A stretch of DNA of 64,000 bases, taken from Cranoglanis bouderius (lineage: Eukaryota; Chordata; Actinopteri; Siluriformes; Cranoglanididae). The stretch spans positions 8,552,754-8,616,753 of the forward strand of contig CM042566.1 of NCBI GenBank assembly GCA_023630585.1, written 5' to 3'. This document shows positions 55,180 through 64,000 of this stretch, piece after piece. Position numbers and translations under genes: made by a program. Within the stretch, counting starts at the first letter, position 1; the number at the start of each line of letters is the position of its first letter. The notes below the pieces were generated by a model, which was not told the origin of the DNA, did no database searches, and saw only the letters and a list, made by a program, of their open reading frames with translations.

Positions 55180-55430
55180 CTTTTTGTGTTACTTAGATTT
55201 TGGTATTATTCCTGAATGTCTGTGAAATAGTCTGAAAATCATGCTTATGTATTTTTAATAAATTTCTCTATAGTGCCTTTCTCAGCCTCTCCAACTCACT
55301 CAGACAGTCCACTAGTCATTAATATAAAATACAGCTGCTCCCAGTCTCAGAAACATGTAAGATTCTGAATATGAGAAGGAACTCTTAATATCAAGCAATA
55401 TCACACAAGCAGGAGTGCGGTTATACTGAA
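55180..55430. other. No gene seen
   Basis: AT-rich; a fragment 'caagcaatatcacac' near 55394 echoes family R. Confidence 0.4.
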
Positions 55431-55436
55431 TATCAC

Positions 55437-55720
55437 CAAAAAAGCATTGGCCCTATGATCAGGAGATTGCGAGTTTGAATCCAAAAGATGCCAAAAAAAA
55501 TCCATGACCGGGGGCAAAGGGAGCAAATCTGGCCATGCTGTCTGGGTGTCTGGGACGGCATACTCTCTCCCCCTTGTCGTGGGAATCTGTGAGCTCATAT
55601 ATGTGGAAGACAGTAGGTAACGTTTTCCTCCCAGTGTGTTACGCAGCATGAGCAGCAGTTTAAAAAAGATGAGGTTGTCTAGTTTCACATGTCTTGGAGG
55701 AAGTTTTGAAGTGTGTTCTA
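55437..55720 (+). repeat. tRNA-derived SINE
   Basis: The B-box-like GAGTTTGAATCC near 55470 follows a partly degraded A-box region. The body has 'tccatgaccgggggcaaagg', 'gcaaatctggccatgctgtc', 'tctgtgagctcatat' and 'tacgcagcatgagcagcag' in the order typical of an interspersed fish SINE. There is no coding; the 95-codon minus frame here is a shadow. Confidence 0.7.
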
Positions 55721-56029
55721 TAAATAAAACAATTGCTAACTAAAGAAAGTGAATAAGGGAATCAATCGCTCATGTGACATTGATAAAGTCAATTATTTTG
55801 AACAGCATGTAAAAATAGGGAGACTTTTTTTCACACCTTAAATTAAGAACCTTCACTAAGTTGAGATTTTCTCTGTATTGCTGCAACTTGAAGCACCACC
55901 AAAATACAGGGGAAAAGCAAGATGGCATGATAACTCCTTTTACAGGAATCCTAAGAACACAACAGCAGGTTTGATGCATTTCATATGAACAAAGTCATAA
56001 GAACGTTTGTAAATGTTAGGTAAGGAATA

Positions 56030-56600
56030 AAACACTTTGGGGCATGTCGTTACAGGAAAATAATCAACAATAGGTAGTGCGGTACAGCACAGCAAAAAAG
56101 AAACATTGTAGAAACTACCCCAACATTCCTTTATTTTATTTATTTATTTATTTTTTGATAATATTTTATTCTTCCGTTTGCTAAAAGTAACAAAGAAAAT
56201 GCAGATTATTATTTCACCAAGAAAACAGAAAGTCCTGAAGACTTTTCTATGGAGGAAGACTTACTGACTGTTACAAAGTGCTGGCACTGGAGACTCCTTC
56301 CATAAATTTTAAATAACATCTCCTTACAGGAAGTGTAACAAAATCGGCAATTATAATACATTTCTCTTTATTAAATAACAACATGTTCAGTATTAGTCTT
56401 AGATTATGTAAAGCGTCTGCCAAATTCCCTGTGAATTAGCTGTTATTATAGCAATGATAAAGTATTAGAACAAGTGCATTAATATAAACCTGTGATTTAT
56501 CTTGCAGCCAGAACTATTGTCAGAGCTGCTGTTATAGAAAATTAATCAGCACCTTCTGACTTATCAGATTTGAGAATTGGAAAGCACTGTGGTATAACTA
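56030..56600 (+). repeat. Dispersed repeat family P, copy 5
   Basis: 'aaacactttggggcatgtcg', 'gaaagtcctgaagacttttc', 'ttaaataacaaca', 'gtgaattagctgttattatag', 'cattaatataaacctgtg', 'gctgctgttatagaaaatta' and 'atcagatttgagaattg' match copy 1 in order. This is the longest copy in the window. Confidence 0.7.
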
Positions 56601-56604
56601 ATGT

Positions 56605-58320
56605 TACCGATTATGTAATGGTTATGATCATCCGATGAATCCCAGAGGGAATGTTAATTTAAACATTGTAGTATGAAGAAAGTTAGTATAGTGCCCAGAT
56701 AGCAAGCAATTGTTTTAGGTAGATAAGGGTTTAGGTAGATAAGCATCTGTTCAGCAATGTCAAGTGTATTGTGGGCCAAAATTGGCCCAGCTGTAAGCAT
56801 AATTAAGGTTTTCACTGCTTTTGGAATCTGGATGGCCAAAATACTACCAACCAGATCCTGTACTTGTGTAGCATTTTCATTTTGCTCCAAAAGAGGCCTG
56901 ATTGTGAGTTTAAGTCCATATCATGTCTCAGATACGTAATGGCCTTATCAGAGTTGAGTTGTGGCAGCGAGATTCAGAAGATTTAATCCCCATCATTCTG
57001 TGGTGGTCTTGCTCTCAGGTTAGTGGGGACTGGTACAGGGCCATCACTTACTGTACTTGTTATGTGGGTTGGAGAGATAGGCAAAAGCGTGATAGATGGC
57101 AGAGTGAAATCTGACTTGAGCTGTTCTCAGTTGATGTGGGTGAAGTGTGAAGTTTGGCTGCAGGCACACTACCGCGCTGGAGAGCAGCGATCCTCTGACA
57201 GATCTCAGGGGCTTTGAAAAACAAGAACTCATTAGTGAGCAAACGGTTGCCGTAGATGCACACTCAGAGTCTCAGCCTTCCTCTGTCTGTTGGTGAGCAG
57301 CATTTCTATGCCTCCTTGCCAAGGTTATAAACCTGGGAGACATACTGCAATTAGTGCCCTCAAGACGTCTGGGTTCAAGTCTGGCGCCACCTCACGTGCA
57401 TTTTTGTTGCGGTTCAAGCCACTGGCAGAGTCTATTTCCAGGGTGCTGAACCATCAGTAAACGTGTGAGAGTTTGAGACATGTGTCTAGTTTGGGAGATG
57501 CCAATCCACCTACCCAGCATTAAAAGAATTTCTTTAGAAAGAGTTAATAGATAATTCCCCTAGTTAATAGATAATTTATCATGATGGCCTATATACTAAA
57601 TGCTAGATCCTGCTTTATTATTAGGCAGCTTTTTCTGAAAATTAAATTTTCCTTTCCTTCAGCCGGTACATTATTTTCAAACATTACTCTACATCCATTT
57701 TGAGTGCTTTATATTTTCATTTCTTGCCTTCTTTGTGCTGTGTTATTTCAACTGTTCTGTTCCGTTTTTCGTTTGTGTGTCCATCTCCTCTACCCTGTGC
57801 TTATAACAAAATGTGAAAAGACTGCAGGTGCAGAATTTTCCATATTTCATCTCTACTCACTAGAAGCCAAACACTTGCAATCTTTGGTGAACCAGGTTGT
57901 AAGACCCAGCAAGGGGGGTGGCTGAATTACTTCTCTAAATTAATCCAAATGTAGACTTGATTGTGACCTTTACAGTTTGTAAGTACTTGGTTGTGTTTAT
58001 ATGTAGAGACAGCGAGGTTCAATCACTTTCATAAAAGCAATGCTCTTAGCACATGGCAATCAACCAAAAAAAACAAGACCAGCCCAGCAGGAATTCTCCC
58101 AATTACCACCCACACAAGTAGCAGAATCACACTTTAAAATCTTTAAAGCCGGCAACTTTTAAAACAGTTACTGAAAGCAAAGTCCAAACTCTGCAGTAAA
58201 TTAATCTTATTCCGGGGTTTCTAACTCCTTAGGACCTCAGTTCTGCACAGTTTGAAGTGTTCCTTAAATGTGATTTCCTCACTCAGTGAATATCACTCTT
58301 TGTCCAATTTATCGGATAGC
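56605..58320. other. No established gene
   Basis: Less AT-rich in 56900-57480. It holds the weak minus-strand candidate exon at 57173-57263. The 78-codon minus frame at 56654-56890 has no recognisable domain. Confidence 0.4.
57173..57263 (-). other. Candidate exon, minus strand
   Basis: On minus the segment encodes VCIYGNRLLTNEFLFFKAPE and continues ICQRIAALQRG, followed by a GTAGTG donor-like sequence at 57172. Upstream in the same frame is a stop (TGA) just before the open part. The peptide looks protein-like (mixed hydrophobic and charged, no simple repeat), but I cannot name a family and the acceptor is weak. Confidence 0.22.
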
Positions 58321-58324
58321 TACG

Positions 58325-58390
58325 TGCTTTCGAACCGTTGACCCCCGAACTGTGGAGCTGCAGTGCTACCCACTGTGACGGCCTCAGTTC
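58325..58390 (+). repeat. TTCA-ladder family repeat, tail fragment
   Basis: 'tcgaaccgttgacccccgaac', 'tggagctgcagtgctaccca' correspond to the usual end of the family (also seen degraded near 500-535). Confidence 0.5.
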
Positions 58391-58391
58391 C

Positions 58392-58925
58392 AGATACAAC
58401 GTAATGAGCTGGTGAACTAGTAATCATTTGACAGTGTTGAATATAATACTTCTATATAGAAACCCATCTGAGACAGAGCATGTTGTTCTACACTGATCTT
58501 TTAACCTCCATATCTAGCATTTGTGTCTTTTCTCTCCCTTGTGTTTATTGATAGTAGTTATTCTACATTCACATGAGCACTGCACTGCTGCTAAGTGAAG
58601 ATATATTGGATAATGTGCTACAGTGCATCCAGCAGATCTGTGTATGACATTAGAGCCTAATGCAGGAAAAGCGTAGGTCATCTCATCCCATTCAGGTTTT
58701 ATTTTATGAATTGCTATTGCCCCTTAGCACACATCTGCTTGAGGTCATAACTCAGGCATAAAACATGCTTCACATGAATAATGCAACAAGGTCCAAAGCT
58801 GAGAAACGTCTTCCTTCTTCACCTTGAGATGAGCATCCGTGGAGAACTATGTGATCAGCTCCAGCATTTATGTTGTGGTGTTAAAAAGGTGGTATTGATG
58901 ATGTCTTAAATCACAGTTTATTACA
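58392..58925. other. No gene seen
   Basis: AT-rich without recognised features. Confidence 0.4.
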
Positions 58926-59125
58926 AGTCCCAGTGAAGGAGGCGTGGTCTCTGCTTCTGCCAGTCCCAGTGAAGGAGGCGTGGTCTCTGTTTTTGCAAGT
59001 CCAAGTGAAGGAGGCATGGTCTCTGTTTCTGCCAGTCCCAGTGAAGGAGGCATGACCTCTGTGCTGGTCAGTCCCAGTGAATACGGTGGGGTCTTTCTGC
59101 CTATTAGTCCCTCGGAAGAAGACAT
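58926..59125 (+). repeat. 36-bp minisatellite, about six units
   Basis: Unit core AGTCCCAGTGAAGGAGGCGT repeated with period 36; the last two units are diverged. Open in several frames (SPSEGGVVSASA-type dodecamers on plus, a 96-codon frame on minus), as expected for a unit divisible by three. Confidence 0.88.
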
Positions 59126-59129
59126 GCCC

Positions 59130-59789
59130 CACCCACACTCATCATAGCTAGTTCTCACCTTACCAATAAAATCTCATAACACATATTCAAACTGTACCAT
59201 ATTGATGGAACTGCTAACTGTATCATACTGAATCACTGGCTGCTATAAATCCATATTTTGATCATCAGATCATTGATCACATGTTAAGATGCTCATTATC
59301 TTGTCTCCAAATAGTCTGACCATAGAATCGAACACATCAAGTATATTTGAAAAGCACTTTGTTTGTAGAGATGCCCATCATTGTTTACACATCAGAATTG
59401 GATCCCTGAACTCTGTGAACCCTAAATTTGTGGAGCAAACAAGTGTGTTTACCTGTTTTTTTGCTAAATCTGCCACTTCAATCTGTTCTTTTGGCAAAAA
59501 AATCAGTTAAAGCAGGAAATGTTGTCCAAAGCAAATCCATGTAAATTGCAACTGTAATTACTCCAATAAATAAATAAACAACTAAAGCCACTCATGAAGC
59601 TGCTGGTGCTCTGCTAAAAGCAGAACTCTAAAGTCAAAGTGTTAAATAAACAAAGGTACAAATTATGGGGTAAATAGTGTACTATATTATTATTATACTG
59701 CTGCAGTAACTTCCTGCTCTCTACAGTTCTGCTGCACATCACATATACCGGTGAAATTCAATTATTATTATGCCACAATATACAACAAT
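59130..59789. other. No gene seen
   Basis: No recognised feature. Confidence 0.4.
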
Positions 59790-59880
59790 ACTTCATTCAT
59801 TCATTCATTCATTCAATAACCACTTTATCCTGGTGAGGGATGTGATGGATCTGGATCTATTATATCCAGTATATAACTAT
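59790..59880 (+). repeat. TTCA-ladder family repeat, 5' fragment
   Basis: TTCATTCATT ladder followed by 'aataaccactttatcctggt' and 'ggatctggatct'. The rest is missing. Confidence 0.6.
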
Positions 59881-60189
59881 ACATTATTGCCAAATTAATT
59901 CCTTACCCCCTTAAATTTGCCAAATTGACCCCTTAACTCCTGTTTTGTATGGGAAGGGTAAATGAGGCATCCGATTGCATGAACGTTTAGGGTAAAACAT
60001 AACAAATGTTCATATTGCAATTAGGCAAGGACATTGCATTGGACTAAAATCTAAAAGTGCCCTAATAGCCATTAGCACAAACAAGACAGGAATTTACAGG
60101 CCAACAACTTTTACAAATTAAACTGTAGATTTTTCCTCCCATTTTCCAAAAAGCAATCGGCAGATTGTCTATGCTATAGTGCCCCTAGG

Positions 60190-60310
60190 TGAGAATGTGT
60201 GTGTGAATGGTGCCCTGCTATGGATTGGTGTGCCATCCGGGGTGCATTCTCCCACCTTGCGCTGAGTGTAACCATGTAAAGTGGTTACTGAATATCAATA
60301 AATGAATTCA
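60190..60310 (-). repeat. TTCA-ladder family repeat, reverse fragment
   Basis: 'gtgccctgctatggattgg', 'ccatccggggtgcattctcc' and 'gtaaagtggttactgaatat' are the reverse complement of the first third of the family. Confidence 0.65.
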
Positions 60311-60319
60311 GCTTGTCAT

Positions 60320-60740
60320 CAAATGACAGTCTTTACATTAAAATGTGGAGTGAATATGGCAATATTGCTAGGAGAAGGCGTGCCATTAGTATGAATCAGC
60401 ACCTTTTTATCTTTTCCTTGCTCATCTCCACCATCCAACTGAAGTACACAGGTCTGAGCTAAATAATGCAGTGGTTGGATGTTTCTAGATGAAAAAAACT
60501 GGAGCCTGACCTTGTTTAAATATGTCTGTTTTTCAGCTTCAAAATCAGCCTTAAATAATAAATTTGTTTTGTATAGATGATTGACAGTTTTGTGTCTATA
60601 ATAGGAGAATGTCTCCTGGCTGTAGATGTTTGGTTAATGAGTGCAGGGTATAAAGTGTCTTGACTTCATATACACATAATTTATGAGCACATTGATCACT
60701 AAGTGAATGTAAAAGTGAGTCAGTGACTGTGTGTAGGGAG
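60320..60740. other. No gene seen
   Basis: No recognised feature. Confidence 0.4.
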
Positions 60741-60745
60741 TGTAG

Positions 60746-60864
60746 AAGTGAGTGAGTGAATGAGTGAGTGAGCGAACGAGTGAGTGAGTGAGTGAGTGAG
60801 TGAGTGAGTGAGTGAGGATGTAATGGAGTGAGTGAGTGAGTGAGGATGGTAGTGAATGATTGAG
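60746..60864. repeat. (GAGT)n tetranucleotide repeat
   Basis: About 25 GAGT units with interruptions. The THSL frames on minus are artefacts. Confidence 0.93.
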
Positions 60865-61102
60865 TGAGTGTAGAAGTGAGTGACATATAAGTCCTTGAAG
60901 TTATTTGTATCTAAACACTGCCTTTTAATTTGCCGTTGTGTACCTTATACCTTACACTTTGTCTACAGTATTTTAAAGTTATTTATCATATTTTTCTTAT
61001 GTTCCGCTTTAGTATTTTCTCCTGCTCATTTTATTTACTTACACCCACCTCCCTCTCTCTCTTCCCTCTTTCTCTCATTCTCTCTCTCCCTCCTTTTGCT
61101 AG

Positions 61103-61160
61103 CGGCTTTGTGCATGTGAAGTGTAAAGGTCAGCTGTTATCACCGGTTGGGCTCCTGTAA
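61103..61160 (+). other. Candidate terminal exon or start of a conserved non-coding stretch
   Basis: A strong pyrimidine tract (61040-61100, ending 'ttttgctag') precedes an open segment GFVHVKCKGQLLSPVGLL then TAA. The composition changes here from low complexity to balanced sequence until about 61400. No family recognised and no polyadenylation site close by, so either an exon or a regulatory element is possible. Confidence 0.2.
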
Positions 61161-61164
61161 GACA

Positions 61165-64000
61165 TTTAAAGCCGCTTCACCTCATTTGTCTCTGAGCCTT
61201 TGCGTGTGTGTAATTTCACGCAACCTTTTTAGTAGCTCTCTTTAACAGCACACAATACACAGTCAAACCGACTGATAAAATCACTTCTACATAGTTACGT
61301 TTAATTAAATGCGTTAGCAGCGTAAGCCTGATTAATGCTGGGGAGTTTACCGAGAAAGTGCACGATGAGGAGGAAAAGGCCAGACCCACACTGATTCACC
61401 CTGTCACAATATGCCACAATATGACAATGGATACAATAAACAAGCAAAAAAAAGTGTATCTAAATAATAATCTATTAAACAGGCAAAATAGTGGTTAATA
61501 TAGGCAAGGCCAGCTAAACTGACATAGTCTGGCATATTTATACTTTACTTGAGTATTCCTGAAATAGAATAGTTGTACTCTTTTTTTACTCCTTATATTT
61601 TCATTTTAATTTAAAAGTACTCGTTACAAATCTCGAAGTTCTCTTCTTCTCTCATGCTGCCAATGACTGTACTTTATATATTAGTCAAATGAGCTCCCAT
61701 TTTATTTACATTTCAGTTTAGCATCCAATCACGTTTGGATAAACCATCGGACTGCAGTGTCAAACCTGTGGATGAGCACCCCGACCCTACCGCAGTAAAA
61801 TGTTTCAACAGGACAGAGTAAGCAAAGACTCGTATGAAATTAAGGGTCTCATTGTCTCCATAGAAGAGGGGTAAGAAGCAGAAGTGATTCACAAGTTGCA
61901 TTCGAAGATTTAAAATGGTTTAAAATAAACTGCAACCACATATCAAAGCTCACAAAATTAAAGAGGACTCAAATTTGGTGTGAGAGTATATGTTAAGGGT
62001 GTAGACTTAAACATGGTACTGCGTTTTAATAACATCCATGTCTAACTTATTTTTCAATCCAATGCTACAACTCATAGCCCTGAAGGTCTAAAAATCATAT
62101 CGCAAATGCCAATATGATAGTAAACCCAATTCTGGATGGACCATGACAGGGAAATGGCTATTTTCCAACCAATCCTGTCATTTTATCAGACTTAGTCATA
62201 TAGAGAAATATTATTGAAAAGGCAAGCTTGTTCATCCCCAAACCAACACAGCAATATTGCTGTCACAGAAAATCACTGCAATGTACCTCCTGTTTGCCAG
62301 AGGTCTCCCTCACCTGAATTCCCCCACAGACCTGCAGCTCATCTTACCTACTATTCGGATGGGATAAGACTTCCAGACATATGTTTAAGTTATGTTGCCA
62401 GGGGATGTCTGTATTAATCGGTTCACAGAAGATAAGCGAAGTCTGTATAAATCACAGTGACGGAAGTGTCTTCACTATGTACCTATACTCGTCACACTAG
62501 GCCTACTACATACATCACATCTTAATAAAAATTGATTGAAGTGACCTTTATTATAACTGCTTGTAGGGCTTGTGGCTGTGCAAGTTACACTTAATCGTTA
62601 GTAGGTGACATGCCTGTAACATATCTGTAGTCTATAGCTATGCTAGGAACTCACTAACGTACCTAAAACATGACAGAACAGTCACTTCTCTGATAAGTCC
62701 TTTTAAATGTTGTCTATATTTTATTGTTCTGTGTTTTAAACTTTGTACTTGGTTTTGGTTTGGTTTCACTTCCTGGAGTAAGTTTATTCTGAAGAAAAAG
62801 AGCTTTTCCCAAAGGATATAATGAAAGTTTTACCAACATATCAATTGGGATATCTGTATATTACCATGGGTTATTTATACTGGTTATTAAAAAAACGACA
62901 ACAATAACAACAACATTAAATATAGTCTGTAAAAAAAATTACTGACATGACAAGAGATTCAGACAGGACTAAAATCACAGAGATACTCTGGTAATAATTA
63001 CATTATCTCACCTCCAGATGTAAAACTAATCCAATCCAAACAGGGGCATACATGCTCTTTCTGAGAACTCATTGTTCTTTCAGTCAATGCGAAGTCTTGC
63101 CGATCTCTCAGTAAGAGTCCAAGCCATGTAATCATGTTTTCTGATTTAGGACTGTTCCCTTTATGCTTTTTTTTTGGCCACTGATTTTATGGTACTTGTG
63201 TATTGACCCCTGCCTGTTTGACATTTACATTTCGGAATTTTCAATAAAACACACTGACCCACAACCTTTTGTCATTTTGAGCATATTACATAAACCATTT
63301 CTTTCTAGTGATTAACATTATCTCTTACTTACTAATTAAAATTCACTTAAAAAGTTTAAGTGAATTTAGTTTTTATACTCTGTAACCAAGTAGGCCTATC
63401 TATAGTCAAAAATATTAGATACTAAGGAATTAGGGGCTAAGGGAACTTTGGGAGAGGCAGTGATAAGCCACAACTTGAAAGTGGACTTGAGAAAAAATAT
63501 GGAACTTATTACAAAAGGATGGAAACCAATGAACAATTTTTTATTTTTTTTATTTTTTTTAATGGGAAACCAAGAGGATCACAAATGGTTGCACAGAATA
63601 TGGGTGTCAATAGGGGTCAAAGCTTAAGTTCAGTAAAATTGAAATGTAAATCAAATCATAGTAACTCAGACAAGATGACATAGTATGGGTGGAGCCACAG
63701 GCGGGTCCCAAGTTCAAGGTGGACACCCTTTACACAAACCCAGAATAAATCCTAAGGAATTGCCACCATTTTATAAACACTGAATTAAGCACTGAGTTTA
63801 CATAAGCTCTTCTCTCAGTCTTCAGTCCTCCTCAATTTGATATGCTTTACTTTGTTATAAGGAAGGAAGAATTCAATAACAAACATATTTAACAAATCAG
63901 ATGTTCTTGTTCACTGAAGCATCACTTTAAACTGACTTTAGTGAATTCAATTATTGATGATGTTTCACAGCTGTCTTAACTTTATAATAGATCACCCTAT
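61165..64000. other. No gene seen
   Basis: 61165-61400 is balanced and non-repetitive (homeodomain-like TTAATTAAAT near 61301). The rest is AT-rich without recognised genes or repeat families, with short A/T homopolymers near 62885-62940 and 63538-63560. Confidence 0.4.

Noticed and set aside
55401..55688. 95-codon minus frame as a gene
   Set aside because: It overlaps the tRNA-derived SINE body.
57370..57400. tRNA gene suggested by 'gggttcaagtctggcg'
   Set aside because: There is only a B-box-like string. No A box, no cloverleaf pairing and no terminator at the right distance.

Overview
This is a gene-poor, AT-rich stretch of a teleost fish genome. The evidence is long (TA)n, (TG)n, (TC)n and (TTA)n microsatellites, many Tc1/mariner elements in fish-type families, L2-like LINE tails, a tRNA-derived SINE and a dispersed repeat that starts with a TTCA ladder. 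The mix of Tc1-like families and short repeats fits an otophysan, perhaps a catfish, but the species is an inference. No complete host protein-coding gene is recognisable. A few short splice-flanked open segments (near 10.8, 17.1, 57.2 and 61.1 kb) could be exons of genes with large introns, all at low confidence.

Layout. 0-12 kb: dispersed repeats, a Tc1-like deletion derivative, microsatellites, a 30-bp minisatellite that is open on both strands, and a 5'-truncated LINE. 12.3-15.7 kb: three Tc1-like elements (families A, B, F/D) placed end to end and separated only by TA dinucleotides, the first two with decayed minus-strand transposases. 16.2-16.7 kb: a non-autonomous TA-flanked element with 38-bp terminal inverted repeats. 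18.8-20.3 kb: a nearly intact Tc1-like element with a 321-codon transposase. 23.6-29.3 kb: a very young LTR element. 30-40 kb: two broken Tc1-like elements and a Sleeping Beauty-class remnant. 42.5-43.9 kb: a second, truncated family A copy. 48.7-51.6 kb: a tandem array of about 370-490-bp monomers interrupted by a full-length but dead Tc1-like element. 51.7-53.1 kb: another full-length dead Tc1-like element. 53-64 kb: repeat fragments, a SINE, two short tandem arrays and mostly featureless sequence.

The most interesting object is the LTR element at 23645-29332. It has two 871-bp LTRs that differ at one position, a perfect 5-bp target duplication and a polypurine tract, but no protease, reverse transcriptase or integrase. 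Its single 1363-codon minus-strand frame begins with a Gag capsid-like segment. It then runs into a zinc finger with the exact spacing and signature of the N-terminal C6H2 finger of methionine aminopeptidase 1, where a retroelement would normally carry its nucleocapsid knuckle. The rest is low-complexity repeats: an acidic 26-residue unit, proline-rich 8-mers and an arginine/serine-rich 12-residue unit. This looks like a non-autonomous LTR element that captured a host-gene zinc finger, expanded internal tandem repeats and moved recently using proteins supplied elsewhere.

The genes in the window do not form a pathway. They are selfish elements in different states of decay. Only the transposase at 19073-20038 and the Gag-like frame remain open over their length, and the transposase lacks part of its N-terminal DNA-binding region.
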